DNA from: Massilia sp. Root418
GTDB lineage: Bacteria; Pseudomonadota; Gammaproteobacteria; Burkholderiales; Burkholderiaceae_D
Length of the DNA: 64,000 bases
Direction: 5' to 3'
Assembly: GCF_001425265.1 (NCBI RefSeq)
Contig: NZ_LMEC01000024.1
Location: 186,001-250,000 of the forward strand
Shown here: positions 43,179-51,300 of the stretch, piece by piece
How positions within the stretch are numbered: the stretch's first letter is position 1
Layout: every line of letters begins with the position of its first letter
The notes under the pieces: model-generated
The model's input: the letters and a program-made list of their open reading frames with translations, nothing else
What the model was told of the DNA's origin: nothing
Database searches by the model: none
Made by a program: the position numbers and the translations under genes

Positions 43179-44858
43179 TCAGAACTTGGTGAAGAACGCT
43201 TCATCCGGCTCGCCGTCCGGGAAGTGCGCAGTGCCGGCATGAGCGCCTGCGGGCGCGGCCAGCTTGCGGCCGGCGCCGCCGCTATTGCCGCCGTTGCGCG
43301 CGCCGGGCTTGCGCAGCGGCTGCACGCCGGCGCGCTGCTGCACCGGCGCCGCGCCGGCCACGCGGAAGAAGGCGATGGCGGCCTGCAGTTCCTCGGCCTG
43401 GCTGCTCATCTCTTCGGCGGTGGAGGCCAACTCTTCGGAGCCGGCCGCGTTCTGCTGCGTGGTGCTGGAGAGCTGGCCGACGGCTGCGTTGATCTGGCCC
43501 ACGCCGGAGGATTGCTCTTCGGACGCCGCCGTGATTTCCTGCACCAGGTCGGAGGTCTTGCGGATGTTGGGGACCATGGAGTTGAGCAGCTCGCCAGCGC
43601 GCTCGGCCAGGCTCACGCTGCTGGCCGCCACTTCGCCGATTTCCTGCGCGGCCACCTGCGAGCGTTCGGCCAGCTTGCGCACTTCGGCCGCCACCACGGC
43701 AAAGCCTTTGCCGTGTTCGCCGGCACGCGCCGCTTCGATGGCTGCGTTCAGCGCCAGCAGGTTGGTCTGGTAGGCGATGTCGTCGATGATGACAATCTTG
43801 TTGGCGATCTGCTTCATCGCCGCCACGGTTTCCTTCACCGCCGCGCCGCCTTCGGTGGCTTCGATCGCGGCCTTGCTGGCCATGGCGTCCGTTACCTTGG
43901 CGTTCTCCGTGTTCTGGGCGATGGAGGCGGTCATCTGCTCTACCGAGGCGCTGGTCTGCTCCACGCCGGCGGCCTGCTCGCTGGCGGCCTGCGACAGCGA
44001 CTGCGCGGTCGCGCTCACCTCTTCCGAGGCGCCCGCCAGCACCTGGGCGCCGTTGGTGACTTCGGCCACCACTTGCGACAGCTTGTCCACCATCTGCTTC
44101 ATGGAATACAGCAGGCTGCTGCGGTCGCCTTCGCGGATGCGGATCTCCATCGCCAGGTTGCCGCTGGCGACCTCGCCGACGATCTGCGCCGCGTAATCGG
44201 GCTCGCCGCCGAGCTGGCGCAGCAGGCTGCGGATCAGCGCCCAGGACAGCAGCACGCCGATCAGCAGGCCGCCGCCGATCAGGCCTGCGTTCAGGCGCGT
44301 GGTGGCGTCGAATTGCTTCACCGCGTCTTCGTACTCCTGCCTGGCCACGTCTTCCTGCAGGGTGCGCAGCTTGGTGAGCAGTTCCAGCGGCAGGTAGAAG
44401 TCTTTTTCGATCGCGCGCATGGCTTCGGCGGCCCCCTTGTAGTCGCCGGCCTTGGCCAGCGCCATGGCGGCCTGGCGCTTGTCGTTGTAGGCGTTCCAGC
44501 CGGGCGTGAACTCGTCGACCAGCTTTTTCTCATCGGCCGTCAGCACCGTGCCCAGATAGTCGGCCAGGTTCTTCTTCAGGGCGGCATCGTTCTTCTCGGC
44601 CTGCGCCAGCGCGCTGTCGACCTCGGCGGGGCTGTTGGCCAGCGACGCCTGCACGCTGCGGTGGCGCATGCGCAGCATGGCGTCGCCGATCTTGGCCAGC
44701 TGGCCCAGGGCAATGGTGCGGTCCTCGTACACGGTCTTGAGCTTGTCGTTGCTGAAGCTCATGCCGCGCATGCCAGCGTAGCCCACCGCCATGACGATGA
44801 TGGACAGCAGCGCGACCAGGATGCCGAGGCGGGTGCCTACCTTAAGTTTATTGAACAT
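43179..44858 (-). CDS. Methyl-accepting chemotaxis protein with four-helix-bundle sensor
   Basis: 559 residues from MFNKLKVGTRLG; GGAGGTAA is its ribosome binding site, so an ATG 12 bp upstream is rejected. TM1 is about 11-30, a periplasmic four-helix-bundle (4HB_MCP) domain about 31-187, TM2 about 190-212, then HAMP, and a signalling hairpin with AYQTNLLALNAAIEAARAGEHGKGFAVVAAEVRKLAERS. Repeated E-E-x-S/A-x-x methylation-like stretches lie near 300 and 480. The tail lacks the CheR-binding NWETF pentapeptide. Ligand unknown. Confidence 0.95.
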   Translation of the reverse strand: MFNKLKVGTRLGILVALLSIIVMAVGYAGMRGMSFSNDKLKTVYEDRTIALGQLAKIGDAMLRMRHRSVQASLANSPAEVDSALAQAEKNDAALKKNLADYLGTVLTADEKKLVDEFTPGWNAYNDKRQAAMALAKAGDYKGAAEAMRAIEKDFYLPLELLTKLRTLQEDVARQEYEDAVKQFDATTRLNAGLIGGGLLIGVLLSWALIRSLLRQLGGEPDYAAQIVGEVASGNLAMEIRIREGDRSSLLYSMKQMVDKLSQVVAEVTNGAQVLAGASEEVSATAQSLSQAASEQAAGVEQTSASVEQMTASIAQNTENAKVTDAMASKAAIEATEGGAAVKETVAAMKQIANKIVIIDDIAYQTNLLALNAAIEAARAGEHGKGFAVVAAEVRKLAERSQVAAQEIGEVAASSVSLAERAGELLNSMVPNIRKTSDLVQEITAASEEQSSGVGQINAAVGQLSSTTQQNAAGSEELASTAEEMSSQAEELQAAIAFFRVAGAAPVQQRAGVQPLRKPGARNGGNSGGAGRKLAAPAGAHAGTAHFPDGEPDEAFFTKF

Positions 44859-44885
44859 GCTTACCTCCAAAGAAGACCAAAATAA

Positions 44886-46685
44886 TTATGCCGCTTGCTG
44901 CTGGGGGGGACTGGGCGCCGACTGCTGCAGCAGGGCCGCCACGTCCAGGATCAGCGCAACTTCGCCGCTGCCCAGGATGGTGGAACCGCTGATGCAGCGC
45001 ACCGCGCTGAATACGGGGCTGAGCGGCTTGATTACGGTCTGGAATTCACCCAGCAGGGAATCGACCACCAGGCCGGCGCGCTGGCCGGCGTGCTTGAGCA
45101 CCACGATGGATTCGCGCAGCCCGGCCTGCCCCTGCACGCCGAACAGTTCGCGCAGGCGCACAAAAGGCAGCACCCGGCCGCGCAAGTTGGTGCAGTCCTG
45201 TCGGGGATCGGCTGCGAATTCGATGCACTCTTCGATCGCGTCGAGCGGAATCACGTAGGTGGACTTGCCCAGGCCGACCAGGAAGCCGTCGATGATGGCC
45301 AGCGTCAGCGGCAGGCGCACCGTGACGGTGGTGCCGCGCCCTTCCGCGCTGTCGATGCCCACGCTGCCGCGCAGCGCGTTGATGTTGCGCTTGACCACGT
45401 CCATGCCCACGCCGCGTCCGGACAGGCTGGTGACCTGTTCGGCGGTGGAGAAACCGGGTTCGAAAATGAGCGCGTAGATGTCGCCGTCGCTCAGCTTGCG
45501 GTCCGCTTCGACCAGTCCGCGCTCGACGGCCTTGGCGAAGATGCGTTCCTTCTTCAAGCCGCCGCCATCGTCGCTCACTTCGATGACGATGCTGCCGGAG
45601 TCGTGATAGGCATTCAGGCTGACGGTGCCGCGTTCCGGCTTGCCCGCCGCGCGGCGCCGGCCGGCCGGCTCGATGCCGTGGTCGATGGCGTTGCGCACCA
45701 GGTGCATGAGCGGATCGCCGATCTTTTCCACCACGGTCTTGTCCAGTTCCGCGTCCTCGCCGTTGACCAGCAGGCCGATGTCCTTGCCCAGCTCGCGCGA
45801 CACGTCGTGCACCACGCGCTGGAAGCGGTTGAAGGTGGCGCCGATTTTCACCATGCGCAGCTGCAGCGCGCTGTCGCGCACTTCTTCCACCAGCGTGGAC
45901 AGGCGCGAGGTGCTTTCCTGCAGTTCGGCGTTTTGCACGCGCCGCGCGATCAGGCCGGCCGAGGCGCCTGCGATGATCAGTTCTCCTACCAGGTTGATCA
46001 GGTGGTCCAGCTTGTCCGCATCCACCCGCACGGTGCGCGCCTCGGCGGGCTTCGCCGGGCCCTGGCCCTGGCACGGGAGCAGATCCCGGCCCGGGTCCGC
46101 TGGCGGCGGCACCGCGGCCTGGAGCGCCGCCGGGGCCAGCACCGCCTGGCTCGCCGGCGCGCCGCCGGGCGGATCGATGCGCAGCGAAAGGTGCCACTGC
46201 GCGCTGGCGACGGCAGCGGGAGCCGCGTCGACGCCGCCGCCGGCGCCGTCTCCGTTGCGCGGGCCCGCGTGCGCCGCGCCGCCGTCCAGGTAGGCGGACA
46301 GCTGCTGCAGCAAGGGCGCGCCACGCTGCCGGGTGGCGGCGTCGCCGGCGGTCTGCCCGGCTTCCAGCGCATCGGTCATGCCGCCGATATGGTCGCAGCA
46401 GGATAGCAGCAGGCTCACCAGCCCACCGTCCGTTGCCACCGCGCCGGCGCGCACTTCATCCAGCACGCTTTCCAGCACATGGGTGAAGGCGACGATGTGG
46501 TCCAGGCTGAACAGCCCCGCCGATCCCTTGATGGTGTGCGCCGCGCGGAAAATGGCGTTCACCGCTTCGGGCTGGCCGCCTGCGGCGGGCCCTTGCCGGT
46601 CCAGCGACAGCAGGGCGTTCTCCATGTCGTCCAGCAGCTCGCGGCTCTCGGCAATGAAGGTTTGCCGCGCTTCGTCAAGGTTCAT
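44886..46685 (-). CDS. cheA: Chemotaxis histidine kinase CheA (short form)
   Basis: 599 residues. The Hpt domain (1-130) has phosphoacceptor H50 in RAAHTIKGSAGLF. Residues about 138-217 are an Ala/Pro-rich linker containing only WHLSLRI (164-170), seemingly the first strand of the usual middle domain with the rest missing. Then come the dimerisation domain (DKLDHLINLVGELIIAG, 224-240), the ATPase domain (HLVRNAIDHGIE N box, DDGGGL, GRGVGMDVVK) and the C-terminal CheW-like domain. It lies 27 bp from the receptor gene. Confidence 0.95.
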   Translation of the reverse strand: MNLDEARQTFIAESRELLDDMENALLSLDRQGPAAGGQPEAVNAIFRAAHTIKGSAGLFSLDHIVAFTHVLESVLDEVRAGAVATDGGLVSLLLSCCDHIGGMTDALEAGQTAGDAATRQRGAPLLQQLSAYLDGGAAHAGPRNGDGAGGGVDAAPAAVASAQWHLSLRIDPPGGAPASQAVLAPAALQAAVPPPADPGRDLLPCQGQGPAKPAEARTVRVDADKLDHLINLVGELIIAGASAGLIARRVQNAELQESTSRLSTLVEEVRDSALQLRMVKIGATFNRFQRVVHDVSRELGKDIGLLVNGEDAELDKTVVEKIGDPLMHLVRNAIDHGIEPAGRRRAAGKPERGTVSLNAYHDSGSIVIEVSDDGGGLKKERIFAKAVERGLVEADRKLSDGDIYALIFEPGFSTAEQVTSLSGRGVGMDVVKRNINALRGSVGIDSAEGRGTTVTVRLPLTLAIIDGFLVGLGKSTYVIPLDAIEECIEFAADPRQDCTNLRGRVLPFVRLRELFGVQGQAGLRESIVVLKHAGQRAGLVVDSLLGEFQTVIKPLSPVFSAVRCISGSTILGSGEVALILDVAALLQQSAPSPPQQQAA

Positions 46686-46789
46686 GTCCCGCCTCCCGCG
46701 CCGCCGCAGGCCGCTACCGGCCCGGCAGCGCGGCGCATCGGCAGCGCGCCTTCGGCAGACGGCAGACCCTGGGCGGTGGTGTGTGGCAT
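46682..46789 (-). CDS. Candidate 35-residue protein coupled to cheA
   Basis: ATG at 46789 is preceded by GGGAG six bases upstream, and its TGA overlaps the cheA ATG (ATGA). The product would be MPHTTAQGLPSAEGALPMRR followed by an Ala/Gly-rich end. It fills the 121-bp gap between cheY and cheA. It may be a leader peptide that couples cheA translation to upstream ribosomes, or the remnant of a larger gene. No homology recognised. Confidence 0.4.
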   Translation of the reverse strand: MPHTTAQGLPSAEGALPMRRAAGPVAACGGAGGGT

Positions 46790-46806
46790 GGCGGCTCCCG
46801 GTGCGC

Positions 46807-47175
46807 TCAGGGCAGGCAGAGTTTTTGCACGGCGCCCAGCAGCACTTCCGGCTTGAACGGCTTGACCACCCAGGCGCGCGCGCCGGCCGCCTGGCCTTCG
46901 CGCTTCTTGGCTTCCTGCGATTCGGTGGTGAGCATGATGACCGGCGTGAACTTGTGGTTCGCCTGCTGCTTCAGCTCGCGCACGAAGCTGATGCCGTCCA
47001 TATTCGGCATGTTCACGTCGCACACGATGAGGTTGATTTTCTTATCGCCCAGCTTGCTCAGTGCGATCTGGCCGTCCGCCGCTTCAATCACGTCATAGCC
47101 CGCGCTCTTGAGCGCGATGCCCACGACCTGCCGCAGCGAAGCCGAGTCGTCTACCACCATAATGGTCTTGGCCAT
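46807..47175 (-). CDS. cheY: CheY-like single-domain response regulator
   Basis: 122 residues, receiver domain only. Acidic pair D9-D10 in MVVDDSASLRQ, phosphoacceptor D53 in IVCDVNMPNMDG, T83-T84 in MLTTES, and K105 in VVKPFKPE. MLTTESQEAKKREGQAAGARAW resembles CheY rather than output-domain regulators. It is upstream of cheA and probably the phosphorylated signal to the flagellar motor. Confidence 0.93.
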   Translation of the reverse strand: MAKTIMVVDDSASLRQVVGIALKSAGYDVIEAADGQIALSKLGDKKINLIVCDVNMPNMDGISFVRELKQQANHKFTPVIMLTTESQEAKKREGQAAGARAWVVKPFKPEVLLGAVQKLCLP

Positions 47176-47184
47176 ACTTACTCC

Positions 47185-48342
47185 TTAAAAAAAAGTGACT
47201 TCTTCGGCCGGCGCCGCCAGCACGGCCGGCTTGTCTGCGCCGCGGTCCAGCGCGTATTCCTCGGCCATGGCGTAGGTCTTTTCCAGCGCAGCCAGCAGGC
47301 CGGCCGAGTCCAGCGGCTGCAGCCGGCGGTCCTGCTCGAAACTGTCGCAATTGTGTTCCAGCGCGGCGCGCAGCAGGTCGATGTTCTGCTTCACGTGGCT
47401 CATGATCTGGGTCACGCGGTCCTGGAACTGCAGCTGCACGAGGGCCTCGCCCACTTCGTACTGGATGCCGACGCTTTCCTGCTTCAGCAGGTTGCTGGAC
47501 TGGACCAGCGCGTCGGTCACGCCGCGAAAGCCGCCCAGCACGCTGGAGATGGCTGCTTCGGACAGGCGCATCGATTCCTCTTCCAGCACGCCCGACTGCC
47601 GGGCCGCCTGGGTGGTGGCGACGATCGCGTTGCTCACCAGCGCCACTTTCTCGGCGATGCGGCGGCCGGTATCGGCAGACTGGTTCGACAGCATGCGCAC
47701 CTCCTTGGCGACCACGGCGAAGCCGCGTCCGCGCTCGCCGGCGCGCGCCGCTTCAATGGCCGCGTTCAGGGCCAGCAGGTTGGTTTGCGCGGCGATGCTG
47801 GCCACGTCGGCCGCCATCTCCTTGAGCTCGCGCACAAACTGGCCCAGGCCGTTCACCTTGTCCAGCATGGCGGCCTTGCTTTCGGTGGCGGAGCGCAGCG
47901 AGGCGACCACGCCCTGCAGTTCGCGCTCGCTGTTGGCGAACACCGTCACCAGGCCGTCGCCGCCGTCCATGGAGGCGGTGGCCACGCTGGAGGCGCCCAC
48001 CGCCTGGTCCAGGCGCTCGACGATGCCGCCGAAGCGGCCGGCCAGCGCCGCCACCGCCTCGTCCATCTGCGCGATGGAATTTTCGATATGGCGCGACCAG
48101 ATCGGCGCCACCGAGGCGCCCAGCGCGCGCTGGCCGTCCAGGTACTGGTCCACCGACTGCTGAAATACGCGCTGCATGGACTGGAAGTACAGCCCGCTGG
48201 CGTAGCCGCAGCCCACCAGCAACAGTACAGTGAGCAATCCGGCCAGACTGAAGCCGCTGAACGCCAGTACCGCTACCGCAGCCAGCACCGCCAACCCCAG
48301 CGGAAGGAGCAAACACGAATGGCTGCGCACAATATTTTTCAC
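47185..48342 (-). CDS. Methyl-accepting chemotaxis protein with paired N-terminal helices
   Basis: 385 residues from a GTG at 48342 with GGAGA upstream. The open frame continues to 48678 but that part runs under cheD and its promoter, so it is rejected. Two adjacent hydrophobic helices (about 9-48) leave almost no periplasmic domain, so it senses a cytoplasmic or membrane signal. The signalling hairpin AAQTNLLALNAAIEAARAGERGRGFAVVAKEVRMLS is intact. DRVTQIMSHVKQNIDLL with a C-terminal alpha-helical region resembles receptors that bind zinc via the CZB region, though that motif is not clearly present. Confidence 0.88.
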   Translation of the reverse strand: MKNIVRSHSCLLLPLGLAVLAAVAVLAFSGFSLAGLLTVLLLVGCGYASGLYFQSMQRVFQQSVDQYLDGQRALGASVAPIWSRHIENSIAQMDEAVAALAGRFGGIVERLDQAVGASSVATASMDGGDGLVTVFANSERELQGVVASLRSATESKAAMLDKVNGLGQFVRELKEMAADVASIAAQTNLLALNAAIEAARAGERGRGFAVVAKEVRMLSNQSADTGRRIAEKVALVSNAIVATTQAARQSGVLEEESMRLSEAAISSVLGGFRGVTDALVQSSNLLKQESVGIQYEVGEALVQLQFQDRVTQIMSHVKQNIDLLRAALEHNCDSFEQDRRLQPLDSAGLLAALEKTYAMAEEYALDRGADKPAVLAAPAEEVTFF

Positions 48343-48429
48343 TGCCGGGATTCTCCAATGGATGCGCCGTCCCGGCCGGTGGGCCGGATGCGCCAGCAAA
48401 CTGTATCCACCAAGCAAGTCGGTGTAACC

Positions 48430-48473
48430 TGTACTTTGGTACAGTGCGGCCTGCCGCCTTGCACCAAAGTACA
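48430..48473. promoter_or_regulatory. Inverted repeat between the mcp and cheD genes
   Basis: TGTACTTTGGT (48430-48440) and ACCAAAGTACA (48463-48473) are perfect 11-bp arms; the 22-nt centre contains a GCGGC-CT-GCCGC hairpin. It lies in the 166-bp divergent promoter region of the mcp-cheYAWR operon and cheD, so it is a candidate operator. Confidence 0.55.
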
Positions 48474-48508
48474 AGTGCCAGCGGCCGCGCGGGCCGTTAA
48501 GGTGGGCC

Positions 48509-49066
48509 ATGACCCCGCATTCCGACATCATCGACATCTTCCTGCTGCCCGGCGAATACTTCGTCGGCGGGCCGGAATACCGCATCCGCACCCTGCTGGG
48601 CTCATGCGTGTCCATGACGCTGTGGCATCCGGGGCGGCGCATCGGCACCATGTCGCATTTTTTGTTGTCGGCGCGCAACTCGGCCGGGGAAGACGGCTTG
48701 AACAGCCGCTACGGGGAAGAGGCGCTGACGCTGATGCTGGCCGAGCTGCGCGCCATGGCGGTGGACCCGGCGGAATGCCAGGCCAAGATCTTCGGGGGCA
48801 GCAGGATGTTCCCGGGACTGGAAGACAGGAAAGCCGGCAATATCGGCCGCCGGAACGGCGAAGTAGCGCTGCGCCTGCTGCGCGCGCACGGCATTCCCCT
48901 GGTGTCCGAGAGCCTGTACGGCGTCGGCCACCGCAACATCATTTTCGACGTGAGCAGCGGCCACGTGTGGAGCCGCCAGGCGCCGCTGGACGAGGCGGCT
49001 TGCGCACCGGCGGCCGCCGGCGCCGCCAACGTTAAGGCGCCCCTGCGCTGTGCAGCCTTGACCTGA
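48509..49066 (+). CDS. cheD: Chemoreceptor glutamine deamidase CheD
   Basis: 185 residues. Catalytic Cys33 in TLLGSCVSMTLWHP and His50 in MSHFLL, spaced 17 residues as in characterised CheD proteins. KIFGGSRMF and RNGEVALRLLRAHGIPLVSESLYG follow. It deamidates receptor glutamines and may act as a CheY-P/CheC-linked regulator. Unusually it is read away from the main chemotaxis operon. Its end overlaps the convergent cbpM gene by 35 bp. Confidence 0.95.
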   Translation: MTPHSDIIDIFLLPGEYFVGGPEYRIRTLLGSCVSMTLWHPGRRIGTMSHFLLSARNSAGEDGLNSRYGEEALTLMLAELRAMAVDPAECQAKIFGGSRMFPGLEDRKAGNIGRRNGEVALRLLRAHGIPLVSESLYGVGHRNIIFDVSSGHVWSRQAPLDEAACAPAAAGAANVKAPLRCAALT

Positions 49067-49379
49067 GCCGCCGCACTTCCTCGCACAAGTCCACCACCAG
49101 CGCGGCGAGGTCCTCGTCGGCCTCGAAATCGCGTTCCACGCGCAGCAGGCTGAGCGCGCGGCGCAGTTCGCCGCTGGCAAAGCGCCACGCGTGCGGCGGC
49201 GCCGCCGTGGCCGCGCCCGAGGCGTCGACCACAATGGCGGCCTGCTCTACGCTGCACAGCAAGGCGCCGCTGCTGACATGGCGCACCACCCAGTCCGGCT
49301 CCACCGCACAGGCGCGCGCCAGTTCTTCCAGCGTCAACGCCGAATCGTCCAGTATCTCGCCATAAACGATCTGCATCAT
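49032..49379 (-). CDS. cbpM: Chaperone modulator CbpM
   Basis: 115 residues. LTLEELARACAVEPDWVVRHVSSGAL at the start and a C-terminal coiled region (ELRRALSLLRVERDFEADEDLAALVVDLCEEVRRLRSRL) fit the MerR-like CbpM/GlpM family that binds the J-domain of CbpA and inhibits it. The cbpA stop and the cbpM ATG abut (TGAATG), the standard pair. Confidence 0.9.
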   Translation of the reverse strand: MMQIVYGEILDDSALTLEELARACAVEPDWVVRHVSSGALLCSVEQAAIVVDASGAATAAPPHAWRFASGELRRALSLLRVERDFEADEDLAALVVDLCEEVRRLRSRLHSAGAP

Positions 49380-50342
49380 TCAAGCTCCCATGCCGGCGCG
49401 CGGATTGAAGTTCAGCTCGCGCGCCATGGTTTCGTACAGCTGGCGCGCGCGCGCGCTGTCGGCGGGCGGCAGCACCAGCTCCAGCAGTAGATAGAGGTCG
49501 CCGCCCTGCGCGCCGGACTGCGCCTGCGCGCGCGAGGGCGGGATGCCGCGGCCCTTGAGCCGCAGCTTGCGCCCGCCCTGCGACTTGGGCGGCACCGTCA
49601 CCGTCACCCGGCCCGAGGGCGTGGGCACGTCGATCTCGGCGCCCAGCGCCGCCTCCCAGGGCGCCACCGGCACGGTCTCGTAGACGTCGCGCCCCTCGAC
49701 GCGGTAGCGCGGGTTGGCGCGGAAGCGGATTTCCAGGTACAGGTCGCCGGCCGGCGCGCCCCCGCTGCCGGGATGGCCCTGGCCCGACAGGCGCAGCTGC
49801 TGTCCGGCGGTGATGCCTTGCGGGATGTTTACGTCCAGGGTGCGCTCGCGCGTCACGGCGCGGCCGTGCGCATCCTCTTCCTGCAGGCGGATGCTGACGG
49901 TGCGGCTGGCGCCGTGGTAGGCGTCGGCCAGGTCGATTTCCAGCGCGGCGTGGCTGTCCTCGCCGCGCTGCTGCGCAGGCCGGCCACGGCGGCCGCGCGC
50001 GCCGCCGATGTTGGCGAACAGGTCGGCAAAAAAGTCGCTGTCGAAGCCGCCGGCGTTGCCGCCCATGCCGCCGCCCATATTGCCCCAGTCGGGCGGCGGC
50101 CGGAATTCCTGGCCCGCGCGGTACTGGCCGTTGTTGCCCAGCGCATCGTAGGCCGCGCGCTTCTCCGCGTCGCCCAGCACGCCGTAGGCTTCGTTCAGTT
50201 CCTTGGTTTTCTTGTCCGCGTCCGCTTCCTTGCTGACGTCCGGATGGTATTTGCGCACCAGCTTGCGGTACGCCTTCTTGATCTCGTCCGCGCTGGCGGT
50301 CTTGGGTACGCCCAGCGCCTGATAGTAGTCCTTGTATTCCAC
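49380..50342 (-). CDS. cbpA: Curved DNA-binding DnaJ-type co-chaperone CbpA
   Basis: 320 residues from a GTG start. The J-domain (EYKDYYQALGVPKTASADEIKKAYRKLVRKYHPDVSKE) has the HPD motif. A Gly-rich linker and the C-terminal peptide-binding domains follow (LEIDLADAYHGASRTVSI, GDLYLEIRF). There is no cysteine-rich zinc domain, so it is CbpA and not DnaJ. It stimulates DnaK and binds curved DNA in stationary phase. Confidence 0.94.
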   Translation of the reverse strand: MEYKDYYQALGVPKTASADEIKKAYRKLVRKYHPDVSKEADADKKTKELNEAYGVLGDAEKRAAYDALGNNGQYRAGQEFRPPPDWGNMGGGMGGNAGGFDSDFFADLFANIGGARGRRGRPAQQRGEDSHAALEIDLADAYHGASRTVSIRLQEEDAHGRAVTRERTLDVNIPQGITAGQQLRLSGQGHPGSGGAPAGDLYLEIRFRANPRYRVEGRDVYETVPVAPWEAALGAEIDVPTPSGRVTVTVPPKSQGGRKLRLKGRGIPPSRAQAQSGAQGGDLYLLLELVLPPADSARARQLYETMARELNFNPRAGMGA

Positions 50343-50384
50343 GGTGGAGGCTCTCCAGGGTAATCCGTCATGCCAAGATTACAA

Positions 50385-50413
50385 GCAAACGCGCGCTGCC
50401 AGCGCGCGTTTGC
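50385..50413 (-). terminator. Strong hairpin between cbpA and the crystallin-like gene
   Basis: GCAAACGCGCGCT (50385-50397) and AGCGCGCGTTTGC (50401-50413) form a perfect 13-bp stem with a 3-nt loop, 18 bp after the crystallin gene stop. The following minus-strand sequence has only a weak T run (TTGTAATCTT), so it is a likely but not textbook terminator. Confidence 0.7.
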
Positions 50414-50431
50414 GGCTTGCCGCTCCCCCGC

Positions 50432-51157
50432 TTAGCGAACCCGGCGCAGCGAAGACGGTTTGTCGTTCATCGGGCCCAGGTTGTCGTAGCGGCCGGGGCC
50501 GTAGACGGCGCACTGGCCGCCGAAATTGTCGTGCTCGCACAGCTGCCACTGGCCTTCGTAGATGACCATGGAACTGGCGCGGTCGTTGAAGTCGGCTGCC
50601 GTGCGCAGGCTGCGTATTTCGCCCTGGAAGGACACGCGGCGGCCTTCGAAGCGGGCGTGCTCGAACAGCTCGATCGGGTCGGGACGGTTGTAGCCGCCGC
50701 CCTGGCGGTCGTCGCGGCGGTCGCGCCACTCCTCGCGGCGCTCTTCGCGGCGTTCTTCACGGCGCTCCTCGCGGTCGTCGCGGCCGTCACGGTCGCGGTC
50801 GCGGAAGCCGCCGGCGCCGTAGCCGTTGCCGCGCCCGCCGCGCTCCACCTGGCGCAGCGAGGAGATGCTGTTATTGAAGCGGCGCAGGTCGTTGTGCTCG
50901 CCGCGCTCGAACACCGCGCAGTAGCCGCCGAAGTCCTTGTGTTCGCACACTTCCCACACGCCCGAGTGCACGACCAGGCTGGACGCCCGGTCGTTGAAGC
51001 CGGCCTCGCGCAAATCGCGCGAACCGTCGCGGATGGTCACTTCCTCGCCGCGGAAGTTATCGCGCGAAAACAGCGTCACTTCGCCGGCCTGGGCGGCGGC
51101 GAACTGGCTCAGCAGGGCGGCCGCGAAGGCCAGGGTTTTGATGGTAGTGCGTTTCAT
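50432..51157 (-). CDS. Secreted two-domain beta/gamma-crystallin protein
   Basis: 241 residues with a signal peptide (...FAAALLSQFAAAQA). Two beta/gamma-crystallin domains (about 25-103 and 162-240) each carry two calcium-site signatures of the (N/D)(N/D)xx(S/T)S type: NDRASS (55-60), NNSISS (95-100), NDRASS (191-196), NDKPSS (231-236). Each has a Cys pair (CEHKDFGGYC, CEHDNFGGQC). They are joined by a 55-residue linker of Gly and of Arg/Glu/Asp blocks (about 110-153). Likely a periplasmic or extracellular calcium-binding stability protein; partner unknown. Confidence 0.88.
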   Translation of the reverse strand: MKRTTIKTLAFAAALLSQFAAAQAGEVTLFSRDNFRGEEVTIRDGSRDLREAGFNDRASSLVVHSGVWEVCEHKDFGGYCAVFERGEHNDLRRFNNSISSLRQVERGGRGNGYGAGGFRDRDRDGRDDREERREERREERREEWRDRRDDRQGGGYNRPDPIELFEHARFEGRRVSFQGEIRSLRTAADFNDRASSMVIYEGQWQLCEHDNFGGQCAVYGPGRYDNLGPMNDKPSSLRRVR

Positions 51158-51300
51158 GGTCTATGCTCCGTTAGTTCTTCTCATCCAGCGCTCGATGCTT
51201 TCTATCAACGATTTAGCTGGAGCATCAGCCTACACGACTGTGTAACAAATTCCTACTGTACCTAGTAGAATCGTTGCTTTAGTCCTAAGATTTCCCATCC

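Noticed and set aside
46739..46806. A longer frame (to 47023) upstream of the 35-residue cheA leader
   Set aside because: The extension overlaps cheY out of frame; only the part with its own ribosome binding site is considered.
48343..48678. N-terminal extension of the second chemoreceptor to 48678
   Set aside because: Would lie under cheD and its promoter; GTG 48342 has a ribosome binding site and begins at the membrane helices.
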